Origin: Symbiodinium natans
Lineage: Eukaryota; Sar; Dinophyceae; Suessiales; Symbiodiniaceae
DNA length: 64,000 bases
Assembly: GCA_905221605.1 (NCBI GenBank)
Contig: CAJNDS010002117.1
Coordinates: 475,001 to 539,000, forward strand
Reading direction: 5' to 3'
A program made the position numbers and the translations under genes. Shown here piece after piece: positions 23,682 to 34,992 of this stretch; position 1 is the stretch's first letter; the number at the start of each line of letters is the position of its first letter. The notes beneath the pieces are model-generated. The model was not told where the DNA came from. It saw only the letters and a program-made list of their open reading frames with translations, and made no database searches.

Positions 23682-24737
23682 AGATCTCTCTCTCTCTCTC
23701 TCCCTCTCCCCTGCTTATTCTGCTTCTTCAGGACTTGACATGAGGGCGGGCAAGTTCCCAAGCCCGAGCGCGCCCTACACGCCTTCGCTTCATGCTTGGT
23801 GTGAGACGTGGTGTGAAACCACGGAAACCTCCCTGGTCACGATACCGTGCTCACACACGACTATTCATTCATTCGTTCTCTCGCTCTCCATTCAATTGTT
23901 TCGCGGGCATAGTACTTTCTTAATCTTAATGTTGTAGAAGCCCGCCTGTAACCTCATAATATAGTAATAAATGAAGCTTTATAATTCGAAGCCAGTATAA
24001 TTTCTATCTTAATACCTCGGGAACAGAGTAAGCACAAAAGACCTCGTAAGAAGGGGTCTTTTTCGCATACGCTTTTCATTATTCACTTTTCCTTGTCCCT
24101 TTGCTCATCGATTTCATGTCCAACAAAATCAGGTGTGTACAAAAGCCCCTTTATTATTCTTTTATTGGGCTCTCCATGCACACGCTTAATATTCTAAGCG
24201 TACGCCCTGATTATCATGGCAAGGAATGAAAAACACGTACCATTACAAATATTTAAGGCATGCAGGAACGAAACAAGAACACGGAAAACAATATTACAAG
24301 TTCACTGAATATAGTGAACAAGTGAACGTAGTGAGAACGAAATGCGGGCTGATAATACTCTTTTCTCTTGGCCACAATAATACTGTTGTTAATGGCGCAC
24401 GAACTAGCTCTCTCTCCCTCCATCCCTGTCTCTTCCTTCCTTCCAGGGAGCCGGGCCTAACCCCCGAAGCGGTCATGCGCAGCGGGATTTACAACACGCA
24501 GTGATCGTCCGGGCTTGGCGGCGGCCGAGAAGTCGGGTCAAAGACAGCCACTGAGCCGTTTCCCTGTAAACCCCATGACCAATGCAACCACGCTGCGGCT
24601 ATCACGTGTCTTTTGCTAGCGGCCGGAACTAAAATCCCAAATCTACTTTTTAGGCATCGCCTTGCGGTGAGGCGAGGGGGCGCGGTTTTTCTTTCCCTAC
24701 CTCCCTCGATCCGTCTCTCGCTGTCTCTCTCTTTATG
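23682..24737. other. no supported gene; CT tracts
   Basis: CT tract at 23686-23708, AT-rich 23920-24250, and another pyrimidine tract ending TTCCTTCCAGGGAGCC near 24428-24452. Confidence 0.4.
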
Positions 24738-24899
24738 CTATGCAAGACGTGCTCCTTCCGGGATTGCAAGGCTTCCAAAATCGTCAGCCTGACTAAGCAA
24801 CATGACGAGCCAAAAGTGCCACACAAATGCCCTCATCTTCAGCGGCATAGCTGGCCAAGCAAGCATGCACAAGGATATGCGAATCTGCGCTGACGCCCT

Positions 24900-25230
24900 A
24901 GTAAACACACCAGCATACCCACATAGACAGCCCCCAAACAAACAGACACACACACACACACGTACACAAAGACAGACACGAGAGAGAGATAGACAGCGGC
25001 ACACGCGAAGTCTCGAAGCTCTTGAAAGGTGGGTGGCCAGTTGCACCAAGTGCGAAACAATTGTGGTAAAATTGTGCTACCGAGGACAGGACTTGACTGT
25101 GAAGTGCATGCACACACGCACACGCCCGCAGGCAAACGCCCGTGCTTTCCCGCCCGCCCGCATACCCGCACGCACACGCCCGCACACGCCTGCACGCACT
25201 CGGCCACAACACAACTACGTACGCATATAT
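24900..25230. repeat. CA-rich and ACACGCCCGCA repeats
   Basis: ACACACAC at 24950-24965, and CACACGCACACGCCCGCA-type repeats at 25105-25200. Long ORFs on both strands here are repeat-driven. A minus frame just left of it (24740-24830, start MRAFVWHFWLVMLLSQ) resembles a signal-peptide exon but has no support beyond that. Confidence 0.7.
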
Positions 25231-25612
25231 GTATACAATACAAAGTATCCATGGATGGCACGTGCACACACAAGCGCATATGCTTGGGCCTTGTCTCATC
25301 ACTAATGGAGAAAGGAGGCAGCTCATCCAGGTCTTGCCTCCAGGCAGGCTCGCAACAGTGCTGCTGACTGAACTTCTTCTAATCTTTTACTTTTTCATTT
25401 GCATGATTGCCAGTTGCTCATAACTTCTTCCGCTATCCACCAGACACCCTTATCGCCTCATCGCAGAACTCGGGGGCAGAACTCGGGGCCTACTTTTGAG
25501 GGACTGGACCGGGTTATCAAATTATTCACTTCTAAAAGCGCCTGCCTGTCTGTGGAGCTGTGCGGGGAAACTTTTGTGAGCCTTTTGTGAGCGGAAGCTG
25601 TCGTCCAGGTAC

Positions 25613-26039
25613 GTCTTGACAGTGCCGGCACTGGCGCCTTAAGATCTCCTTGGTGCTCGAGCCATGCACACGCATCCGGCAGCCTGAGAACATCCAGGTG
25701 GCGACCTTGATGTGTTGATTTATCTGCGCAGGACACCCAACCACGTACCCAGTGGAACATGTGGAACACAAAACGGATCTGGCTGCGGAGTGGCTTCTGG
25801 AATGAATGCTCATGGTGCTCGAGGATTCCGAAAAAGATTTTGTCATCTTCACCCCGCTTCCAGCTCTGAACATCTGCCTGTGCTTTGCCCTTTTTGTCTA
25901 GGAATCTAGGACTGCCTCCTCATTCTCTATGGACGCTGAGAGAGATGAACAGCCTGATGAATCTGATGAGGCAACTATAGTTTGGCCCATTCTCGTCATA
26001 CAAGTAGTCAAGCTCAAGCTTCTTCAGCGGCTTCACCAT
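25613..26039 (-). CDS. three-exon start of an unknown gene with a 25-nt intron
   Basis: Exon 1 (25976-26039) starts ATG and reads MVKPLKKLELDYLYDENGPN, ending at TATA|GTTGCC. Exon 2 (25749-25873) follows GGCAG and reads VQSWKRGEDDKIFFGILEHH through IRFVFHMFHW, ending at the donor TGG|GTACGT. Exon 3 (25613-25723) follows GCGCAG, reads HIKVATWMFSGCRMRVHG through LRRQCRHCQD, and ends at GAC|GTACCT. Phases agree (1, 0, 0). The intron between exons 2 and 3 is only 25 nt. Reading straight through stays open in another frame, so that junction is the weakest point. Exon 3 has two CxxC-like cysteine pairs, but no family is recognised. Confidence 0.5.
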
Positions 26040-27115
26040 GTCCACCACCCAGGGTCGTCAACCAGAAGGCTCTGCAATCAGAAAATGCTTGGGCCAGTTG
26101 CGCCACCCACAGAATTTGAACGCTTAACATGTCCTGTCGGCTCTTCTGCTGGATCTGCAACAAAAATTAGCAACGACCTCATTGCAGAAGCCCTTGTCGG
26201 CCCCGCTGCGCCGAGCAATGTATCGAAAACAGGTTTGCCGCTGTGCAGCTCCCGCCGCATCAACACCCTCCGGCCCCTCCATTTACTCTACACTGACCCT
26301 TGCCGCGCCTCTGCGCGCCATCGTCTGGCCTCGGAACAAACATGAAAACGAAACTGAGCGTAACAGTCCCTACACAACACCAAGTCCGACTGGGCAACTT
26401 GGATTCGCACTTCTGCTTTTGGCCTTTCTTCTGGTGAGCCTGCAGAGTTATGCCCGCAGTACACTGCCACCCCGCAACCGCAGACGTTCCCCCCCCAAAA
26501 AAAAAAAAAACAAGCATGAACCGACAAAAAACAGACTCCGGAACCGATTTCCATTAGCACCCTTTAATTAAGCTCCAATCCGCCACATGCAAGAATGGGG
26601 AAATCCGCCACACGCAAAAACGGGGAGCAGTCTGTTTTCAAGATAGGCTTCTCCGCAAATACAACCCGGCCAGATCCATTGAATCAACCACGGGGGATTC
26701 AAGTCAACATTAGTAGGCATTTCGATGGTTGGGAGGGTGGGGGGTGGGGAGTTGTTGTGCCAAGTCCGCCTGAAATAGATTGAACCCCCTGCCAGCAACA
26801 AAACAGAAAAGAACATAAGCCGAGACTTCAATCCTATCATGAAACTTATCCTGAAGCCTTCTCAAACCTGAACATCCAGACCCAAAGACCCGAAGCAGCC
26901 CCAGAAAACAGGCCTTAATCAGTACACACTGCATGCATCAGAGTCTGAGCCCTGACCAAACGTGCAGGAAAGAGGCTTCCATGGTTTTGCTAATCCAGGT
27001 CTTCCCGAACCCCAGGCTAACAAGCCGAAGTCCAACCGACCGATTGCAGTCTTCCTTCCTAGCTTCCTTCCAGCACGTACGGCCCCAAGGTGGCCGCCTT
27101 TGAGATTGCTCGCTT
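26040..27115. other. no supported gene
   Basis: Mixed sequence with an A-run near 26498. ORFs lack motifs. Confidence 0.4.
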
Positions 27116-27400
27116 GCTCTTTTTTCTTCTATTCTACAGGGCATGAGGGGCCAGAAGACCCCCCGCGCGCACAGGCGCGGCCAGTCCACTCGGTCCATCC
27201 TTTGGGTGAGAAGCGATGCCCTCTCTTGCTGCTCTTTTTTTTTTTCTCTCTCTCTCTCTCTCTCTTCTTCTTCTTCTTCTTCTTCTTCTTCTTCTTCTTC
27301 TTCTTCTTCTTCTTCTTCTTCTTCTTCTTCTTCGGGGCTCTCTCTCTCTCTCTCTCTGGCTCGCTCACCTTTGGGTGAGCAGGCTGTCCAACGTCTCGAT
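27116..27400 (+). repeat. CT/CTT tract element with GCTCACC hairpin
   Basis: TTCTACAGGGCATGAGGGGC and a GC-rich tail (27130-27185) match the tail at 6560. Poly-T, CT and (CTT)n follow (27233-27334), then CT. A perfect inverted repeat GCTCACCTTTGGGTGAGC ends the element near 27363-27380. Confidence 0.8.
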
Positions 27401-27739
27401 GGCCTCCGACCTTGATCTTTTGTGTTTGAAGGGGCCCGTTTTGAAATCAGCATCTCAAGGTCTCCAGTTGCAAACTAGTTGGGGATCCATGGGCAAACCT
27501 ATACTAATGGTGAAAACCGCTACCATCTTGCAAGGGTCACAGCTCGGGTTGAGAATTGGTTTCAAGGCGTCTTGGTTCCTTTGCAATCGTCACAAGAGTT
27601 TGGGATTGCTGCGGGAGTGTCAAATGCCAGGGGCCTGGCTATGGCCACCAGGCGGCTGTGGGCATGCACGGCAGACTGATATGCCGGTGCCTTGTTCCAG
27701 GCCTCAACACAACTGAATCACATTGTCTTGCCGATACTC

Positions 27740-28280
27740 CTCTTGGTCTGCTGAGGGCCGAGCGACAGTTCCAAGCAGTAAGCTCCATCCTGCTGTGCTG
27801 CTGTAGGGTCAACATGGGTCAACGGTGCCACCCATCCAACAAGCTCCATCGAGTTGCAGGGCCCCGTCTCCCGACCTGGCCTGTTTCAAATTGCTGGAAA
27901 AAGCCGGCCAGGACTTCATCAACCTGACGCACCCACGCATTGTTCACATGTTCCGACTCTTTAGGCCCACCGTCAACTTGGCACGGTGAAATCTGTCAAC
28001 TCGTTTGAGCTCGTCTATTGGGCAGACCGGCCCGGAACCCACTGCATCCAGATGATATACGCGAATGAAACTGATGCGCAGTAGTGCTCACGCACGTTTT
28101 TCGATCTCTTTTTGGTGACAGGATGCCGGTTGTCCGGTCTTGCAGAGCCGACGTGCAGCTGCATGGAAACAAGATCGTGGACACCTGGCAGAAAAAAGCG
28201 CTTTTGCGGGCTGCCCTGTATGTCATGTCGCAGATACCCGCACTGGGATCCAAGGTCCTAAATCAATCAAAACGCACTAT
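27740..28280 (+). other. possible plus-strand exons, unknown
   Basis: Three plus-strand pieces look coding. LLRAERQFQA ends at a GTAAGC donor near 27780. ACFKLLEKAGQDFINL with HPRIVHMFRLF lies at 27865-27970. VQLHGNKIVDTWQKKALLRA lies at 28150-28215. Phases between them do not fit simply, so no gene model is proposed. Confidence 0.3.
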
Positions 28281-29132
28281 GCGTCCTTCAAAAATGGGGC
28301 ACTTTCATCCTGGAGCTCGACACAGTGGAACCCCTCAGATACGCAAAGGTACAAAGATGCCAGTGGGGTTGCAACCAGTGGTAGATGGGGTTGCAAGTCG
28401 TTACTTGCATCTATATAAAAAAGATTATATATATATATGTAGATAAATAAGTGGGATGCGACCAGTTAGGATGACATATCCGAGCTCCTAGCCATGTTTG
28501 ACATCTTTACATCTTCTTTGTCACCCTTAGGCCCAAAGATACCATCACGATAGCAAAAAAAGAGGCTAAGATGCAAGTGAATATGAAAGGAAAAAGATAG
28601 AAAAACACAAGGTGGAATGACATGTGCTCAAAAAATACAAAGATAGCAATGTAGCTGAAATTCGCCTCGGCTTGCTGTCTGGAACAACCCCCCTTCCCAA
28701 CCCTTCACACCCACACTGAGTGCAGTGACCCCCCCCCTGGTGGGACTCCCCGGATGGCTTGGAAGAGCCGCAGACCGATGTTTTGGGGGATTCCCGCCTG
28801 TCGGCGGCTCCTACAGAGGCAGCGCCCAAGAAGGCAAGAAAACACCACTTTTGGGCGTTTGGCAAAAGGCTTTTGAATTTCTTTGGCCTTGGGACGTGGG
28901 CTGGCCCGGCTGCCGAGGCGGCAGGCACCCAAGCGTTTACAAGTAAGGAAGCAAGCTGGATGATGATACTTTATGTATCTTCGCAGGAAGCGGAAGACTC
29001 TCCACCCAAGCAGGCGCATCCTCATCTTGTGACATTGTGTTTTCTCTTAGGGCTAGGTTCTCTCACACCTCCAGTGCCCTAATCATCGTTCACAGGCAGG
29101 GTTTCTTGTCCTGAACACCGCAAGCCCAAGCC
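28281..29132. other. no firm gene; TA repeat
   Basis: TATATATATATG at 28427-28440. A plus frame at 28759-28985 (KKARKHHFWAFGKRLLNFFG) with a possible 44-nt GT-AG intron at 28943-28986 may be coding but is unsupported otherwise. Confidence 0.3.
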
Positions 29133-29154
29133 CTGGAGCCAAGATGGCTTACGG
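29133..29154 (-). other. degenerate spliced-leader-like sequence
   Basis: The minus strand reads CCGTAAGCCATCTTGGCTCC. Compared with the dinoflagellate spliced leader, it differs by one inserted base and two substitutions over 22 nt, and it keeps the CCGTA start. It could be an older relic than the one at 23664. Confidence 0.4.
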
Positions 29155-29424
29155 CCTGAACTAGAGACAGCAGGGGCTAGAGACCGCAGGGGCCAGAGCC
29201 CTGAATTGGAGACTGCAGTGTCCAGCCCCCGAAACGAGAGTCTGCATCAGACCGGAGCCTAAACTTGAGACTGCAAGGGCCAGACGGTCCGTAGACCCCA
29301 AACAGTGACAGACCACGTGGGCCTCCAAAAGCGATGACCGCTTCGCAGTTCGTGACGTTGTGCCGCAACAAAAACGCCAGTGGATTGTGCAGTTCCCTCG
29401 GGCATAGGAGTATGAGCTTGCCTA

Positions 29425-29640
29425 GGCTCTAACCCTAAAGCCTGAAAACACTAAACACTAAACCCTAAAACCCCTTAACCAATAAGAACGCTTAACCGAA
29501 AAGCGCTGAACCCTTAAACCCTGAAAGCCCATAGAGACTGCAGCGAATACGTAGACAAAAAACATGTACATATATATATATATATATGTATATGTATGTA
29601 TGTATACGTGTGTATACGTATGTATGCGTGTTTTAAACTG
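29425..29640. repeat. telomere-like words, then TA/TATG microsatellite
   Basis: CTAACCCTAAAGCC, AAACACTAAACCCTAAAACC and similar at 29428-29530, then TATATATATG and GTATGTATGTATACG at 29569-29630. Confidence 0.7.
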
Positions 29641-30674
29641 TGTTCAAAAGGTTGTTCTCAGATGCAAAACAACATGAAGGAAAGATGGAAACGATACAAA
29701 AAGTACTAAAATACATGACAGAGATGGCAAAAATAAACACATGATGCGAACGATGCAAAAGCATACAGTAGCGAGAAGATAGCAACAGTAGATGTAGCCT
29801 AACTCTTTATTGCGTCCTATCTCCGCTAACCTTTTTGCTACCTGATTTCCGGCTACCTACGGCTTCCTCAAGGGGTTCCACTGTATGGAAAAACGTCAGT
29901 GGCCAGTGCCATGTCCACAAAGACCTCTGCTTCGTGGAAGAGCCTGGGCCAACTTGCCGCGAAAGGGGAGTCGAGAGCTCCCTGTGAGACTTAAGCGCCT
30001 AAGTGAGACAATGCGAGTGCGAGCGTGCTCAATAAGCGTGGAACACCGCACACACACAGACTTCATTGCTTCTAACCTGGCTATGTAACAATAGCAACTG
30101 TTTGCATCTCGCGTCTTCTCTGGATTTCTCTTAGCAGCCCATTTCCCAGTCACTCCTGTGCTGTTTCCGCTGCGCGTGACGATTACGCTTCTCATAGCGC
30201 CTCTTCATCCTCGGGAGGAGGGAGTGCGCAAGCCCCTTGTTTAGGTGCAGCTTTGTGTAGCAGGGTGGCGTGATCGTGGCCCTGGTCCCGGCGGAATATT
30301 CCCCACTCAAGCCATTCGGGCGAACGCCAAATGCTGAAGCCCTGTAATCGCCGCGCCCGCAAACTCCAAACCCTCAACATTCTTGAAACACTCTTGAACT
30401 TACCGAGGGACCACTACAAGAAGCCCTCCTTTTGAAGCAAAGGATCGCTTTGTAGGTGGCTAGATAGCCATCGCTGTGGGGTAGGTGGCAGTAGCGAGAG
30501 AAGCATTCGGCTTTCGTACATGCCGGGAACCTTGCAGGCATAGCGCGGCGGCTGCGAATTGTTTAGGCTTTTTCGAGGGGGGATCGGGATTCAGGGGATT
30601 TCAGGAGGCAACTTCAGGACTTTTAAGGCAGCGCAGCCTCTCTGGATCGGAAAAGTGCCTGCTTTGGAAGAGGC
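29641..30674. other. no supported gene
   Basis: Short ORFs on both strands without motifs. Confidence 0.4.
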
Positions 30675-31012
30675 ATGGCTGACAGCAGCCTCTTGAGTGT
30701 TGCACGTCAGGATCGCCTTGGCCAAGCTTGGAGACACAGCACGTGGGTTTATGAGGTTCACCGGATTGGAGCACCGCTTCGCTGCTTGGTCTTGCGCTAC
30801 TCTTGCGCTTCACTGCTTTTTTAGTTGAGACATCTGCACTTTATGCAGTCCAGATTCTGTCACTGGAGGTCATGGAACTTGCAGCTGGCGCATCGCCCAC
30901 TGCATCAGAGTCCTCTTGGAAAGCCCCCCTGTCCTGGGAGATGCAAAACCTAGACATCGATCCTGAGTTGTTTTTTGGTGACCTCGTTTCAGCAGCCGGA
31001 GATGATCTCTGA
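30675..31012 (+). CDS. small two-exon gene, unknown acidic protein
   Basis: Exon 1 starts ATG at 30675 (MADSSLLSVARQDRLG) and ends at 30780. Exon 2 runs 30825-31012, follows a polypyrimidine tract ending CTTTTTTAG, and reads LYAVQILSLEVMELAAGA through LDIDPELFFGDLVSAAG to TGA. The join needs a 44-nt GC-AG intron in phase 1, giving 97 residues. The C-terminal half is acidic. The antisense ORF (30841-31137) is also open, so strand choice rests on composition. Confidence 0.4.
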
Positions 31013-31370
31013 TGCATAAGCACATCTGAGTACTCTTTAGGCCGTTTGATGCAACTAGTAGCAGGCTGGCTGCGAAGGAGGCGAAGCAAGAACATGATGC
31101 TTGCGGATTCGGCTTCAGTCCAGCACAGCACATGCATGTCTTATCATGCTTTCACACTGCCAAAGTTAAGCTTCTGATGTTTAGGGGCACTCAGAGCATG
31201 TGCAGTCCTCGGCTGCTCGCTCCATGCAAGGCAGGTTCGAGTGTCCCAGGCCCTTCACCTCCCACCAGGGATAGGGTCACAACATCGGTTCTAAATTTCC
31301 TGCAGGATTTGCAAGGACTGTAGATGTTCAAGCAAATGATTTACCATGATTTATCATGATTTATCTCGGA
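31013..31370. other. spacer between convergent genes
   Basis: Lies between the plus-strand gene ending at 31012 and the minus-strand Hint gene ending at 31371. CATGATTTATCATGATTTAT is a short repeat at 31346-31368. Confidence 0.4.
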
Positions 31371-32975
31371 TTAGCCAGGTACACTTCTGGCCTCCTCCGC
31401 TACAGGGGTTCCTGGATCGGATCGTGCCCTGCGCCCCGGCACCATGCTTGAAGCCTCCTCTGTCAGGTGAAGGAACGTGTTTTGCACCTGCAGCAGCTCT
31501 TCATGCCGCCCATCCAGGCCGCTCGAGGACTCCACGGCCACGGATGTCATCTCCTGGCCTGAACCCTCAGAGCAGAAAAGCGAGTAGCGCCAACTTTGCC
31601 TCAAGTTTATGCGAACACGCGGCTGGTGATCAGGCTCAGTCTGCATCTCTTCGATAGGCACCGCCCCCATCCGAAGGATCTTCAACATGTTGCCAGGTCT
31701 CAACTCACCTGCCCGAACGACCCGCCCACCACCGAGGCCCCCAACGCCTCCCTGCGCTTCCATCTCACCCACGATGCGGACGGGGTGATCTGTGGTCACC
31801 GACATTGTGGTGCCATCTGTCAGCGTCACTCGTGACCAGCTGCATGGCCCAGCAATGATTCCACAATCCTCAACCTCCACAAATTTGATGCTCCCCGCAA
31901 GGTGGTCATAGCAAAGGACCCTGTCTCCCACACTAAGTTTGGACGCAGGCTTTCCTCCGCAGAACCCATCCACATGGACTTTTGCAGACACGGGCAGGCA
32001 GTCACAACGGGAACGTGGGGATGTATTCTGCAACAGGGACAGCCTGTCCATGTTCGATGGTGCACTCTGCACTGAGGGCGGTGATGGTGTTGCACGTGTT
32101 GGAACTGTGGGCAACGGAGAACTTTCTTGAGGAGCAAGAGAGACGCATGACGACTCCTCACCTTCCCCCTCTTGTTTTCCAATGAACTCCGTCAACTGCT
32201 GAGCTGCAAATTCAACATGGCACCGCTTGACCTTCTCATCGATGATGCTTGTCTTGAGGCTTTCCTCTCGGCGGAAGTGCGCCTCTCGGTCAGACCACGA
32301 GGACCACCTTACAAAGCAGAGCGCAGCAGTGGCAATCAGAAGCGTGATGAGCTCTGAGACCACCTGAAGCACATCTCCGCCTGGTTCCACTTCCTCCCAA
32401 ACAAACTGAGAGAGAGAAAGGAAGAGGGGGGCAACAAAGGCGAAGAAGGACATCACGGAGGCCAGCAAGGTTTGCAGGCGGTCCAAGACCATGAGGCACA
32501 AGACTGTGAGCAGGAAGAGAAAAACTGTGGGACCAAGGTACATCCCTTTGAGGAAGCGGTCGTCTCTGGTCTGCGACAAGCTCATGGCCGAGAAGCGCCC
32601 GGCCATGATGCCATACCATGAAAGGACCACACAGTGGAATATTGTGTCCATCATCCAGCGACCGGAACAGCCGCTTCTGCGGATACCGGAACAGGTACGG
32701 CTTTTTTGCACCTTGTCGAGGCGGCAACCAAAGAGTCTGCAAGCACGGAGGATGAGAAAGAGCATGGGGGGCAATGGCTTAGGAGCTAGAGGCTTCTCAA
32801 TGCCCTTCTCTGCGGCCATGGCAAAGTTGACAGCGATGTAGATGATGTAGAGCACCAGGTAGCAGGCCTCCACGGCAAACACAAGGAGCTCATACCTTCG
32901 GCAATCTTTCTCCATGCATTGGCGAAAACGGTCCGCTGGACCCAGATCTGCAAGCTCCCCAAAGCCAGCATCCAT
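31371..32975 (-). CDS. intronless multi-pass membrane protein with C-terminal Hint domain
   Basis: A complete 534-codon ORF from ATG at 32975 to TAA at 31371, with no intron needed. Residues 1-225 are hydrophobic, with segments near 31-53, 109-130, 144-166, 169-192 and 203-223 (for example TVFLFLLTVLCLMVL). A charged and serine/proline-rich linker runs 226-320. From 324 a Hint (hedgehog/intein) fold is visible. CDCLPVSAKV gives the candidate nucleophile Cys324 or Cys326, LSVGDRVLCYD follows, TTDHPV at 394-399 is the TxxH block, then AGELRPGN at 422-429 and a last strand VQNTFLH at 497-503. Known family role: Hint domains catalyse an N-S shift and peptide cleavage. There is no C-terminal intein Asn or downstream extein, so a hedgehog-like cleavage is more plausible than splicing. 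Membrane topology and activity are inferred. Confidence 0.85.
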   Translation of the reverse strand: MDAGFGELADLGPADRFRQCMEKDCRRYELLVFAVEACYLVLYIIYIAVNFAMAAEKGIEKPLAPKPLPPMLFLILRACRLFGCRLDKVQKSRTCSGIRRSGCSGRWMMDTIFHCVVLSWYGIMAGRFSAMSLSQTRDDRFLKGMYLGPTVFLFLLTVLCLMVLDRLQTLLASVMSFFAFVAPLFLSLSQFVWEEVEPGGDVLQVVSELITLLIATAALCFVRWSSWSDREAHFRREESLKTSIIDEKVKRCHVEFAAQQLTEFIGKQEGEGEESSCVSLAPQESSPLPTVPTRATPSPPSVQSAPSNMDRLSLLQNTSPRSRCDCLPVSAKVHVDGFCGGKPASKLSVGDRVLCYDHLAGSIKFVEVEDCGIIAGPCSWSRVTLTDGTTMSVTTDHPVRIVGEMEAQGGVGGLGGGRVVRAGELRPGNMLKILRMGAVPIEEMQTEPDHQPRVRINLRQSWRYSLFCSEGSGQEMTSVAVESSSGLDGRHEELLQVQNTFLHLTEEASSMVPGRRARSDPGTPVAEEARSVPG

Positions 32976-32999
32976 GGCTCAAGAGCGGCTCAAGCGCTT

Positions 33000-34383
33000 C
33001 ACACACTTAAGGGCCACAACCGTTTCCGAACAAGTTGAAGGAACCTTCAGCTGAATCTCGGGTCTTCAGACATTCGGGATCTTGGGAGCATGAGCATTGC
33101 AACATGGCTGGGACTTGCCAGCACGTCCACTGTTGATGAGATGTTGCACAAAGTGTCGCCTGAAGCGTTACCACAGAGGATCAGCAATCGCCCATGTCAA
33201 CTCCCCTGCCCTACCTCTCTCACAAATTCCATCACATGGACAATTGGTATATCTTATGGTGTGACATGAGCCTGACTGAGCAACGAGTGCAACCCGTAAA
33301 GAAGACATCGATGAACATTTGTCTGAAGAACTCCTTAGAACACGCCGTTGATATGTAAGCACATATCGTGGAGCATATGATGTGCTCAAGGAAGTGATTG
33401 AAGATGCTACATGAAATGGTTCCCTGGACGAAAAAAGCCGGGGATGGTATGGCACAGCTACATCCATTTTCTTTAAAAATGTAGGGTTACCCTTATTGTG
33501 AATTATCATCAGAAGCTCCGAAACTGTTTCAGTTTCAGTCATTTGTTAATTGGCCCCAGTTGCTCGTAAGAACCTGCTGCTGGCCTTTAGAGAATCAACG
33601 TAGCAGACCTCGCAGTGCAACATGACATGTAAGAACTGCAGACAAGTAAAACGGAACATCTACGACATCTATGGAATCTATGGGAGAAATTCGAATGCAG
33701 CAAAGCAAGAAGACGTCCAATCCCTGAACTGAAGAGAAACCCACACTGAACCTTCACAGACCTTCGCATCCTCGCCCGCACTCCTTAGCTGTGTCGCCAG
33801 CTCGGCCATGCCGCGGAACCTCGGATACAGTGGGAGGGGGCGCGGAGGGGGAGGGGGGGGGGATAACAAAGAACCTAACATAATACGAACATACAGGAAC
33901 AGAGTGCTTCCCATGAACAGCTTGAGCCCAGGAGAAACCGAACTAGGCCCGCCAGACGAAGCGATGCCTGTTTGGATCTGTTCTCTACATGCAGGCCACT
34001 TGGATTGTGCAAAGTCTGGCACTGCAAGGCTTTGCCATTTTTAACGCTGTTGAAGACAGGTTTCTCAGCAGCCTAGGGCCCTAGGGGCTGCAGCGTGAAC
34101 TTCATTTGGTCTTCTCAGACTGCGCTTACGTCGCAGCTGGAAAAAATGCCTGTGGGCAAACCCGCCGTTGCAGTCTCCCTGAGCGCCACTGCCATTTAGA
34201 CAAAGACTGCGGTTGAGAGATCGGATGCTGAGGCCGTGGCCCCTGTGCAAGAGCTGCAGGCGATCTGTGGTCTGGGAAGAGCCCCTGGCCGATATCCGAA
34301 AAAACATCTGAGGCGACGCAGCAGCACACACAGCAAGGACTACACATATGGCGGAGGAAGGAGAAGCTGCTGTCAGAGTGGGG
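33000..34383. other. no firm gene
   Basis: A minus ORF at 33168-33542 (124 codons, start MTETETVSELLMIIHNKG) lies just upstream of the Hint gene on the same strand. It is protein-like but unrecognised. The rest is short ORFs and a G-rich patch at 33828-33862. Confidence 0.3.
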
Positions 34384-34846
34384 TCAAGTCCCTTTTCTGA
34401 TTTCTGCCTTGTGGCTCCACAGATCGAAACTTCTTCGAGCCCCCCTGTGAAAGGTCAAGTGGATGCCCTTATCATGGGCAACATCCCTTGCAGCACGCAT
34501 TTTCCATGAAGCATCGAAGCCTAGCGAAGTCGACATGGCCGACAGCTTCTCCAGCGCTGTTCGAATCCCCGATGTTACATGACTGCAATCGAGGTGAAAA
34601 CTCCGAAGCACAGAATATGCGGAGCTCTCAGAGCATGCTGCGCATCACCTCGGTTGGTGCTTGCACGCAGGCGGTGCCTGCAACATACAAAGCAAGCTGT
34701 CGTTGGACTTTTTTTCGCGCTCTGAGCGATGACACCTGCGACCACATCATCCTACACGGTCCCACACCTAGACTGGACCCAGTCCACAGTCGATGTCCTG
34801 TCCCATTTAAAACAACATCCCGGACTTCAACTTCATACGTTAGCAA
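34384..34846 (-). CDS. exon-like ORFs, unknown protein
   Basis: Two minus frames look coding. 34384-34590 reads TSGIRTALEKLSAMSTSLGF through GARRSFDLWSHKAEIRKG to TGA. 34628-34846 reads RMMWSQVSSLRARKKVQRQL and on. A GC-donor join in phase is possible but not unique. The plus ORF at 34729-34992 is also open and protein-like, so strand is uncertain. Confidence 0.3.
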
Positions 34847-34992
34847 CGGTTAGCACTCAACCTGAGAACGCCCCAAACAATGAAATGAGAATACGACAAC
34901 TGCAACGCCTGAGAGTGAAGCTATGCAACATTGAAACAATGCGATACTGGCTCCCAGCTGGAAAGCCCCTCAAAAACCTAAGTCTTGCCTAG

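Noticed and set aside
34550-34580. Possible tRNA T-arm (GTTCGAATCC)
   Set aside because: The flanking bases do not form a T stem and no anticodon or acceptor stem is found. The similar GATTCGAAC at 56383 fails the same test.
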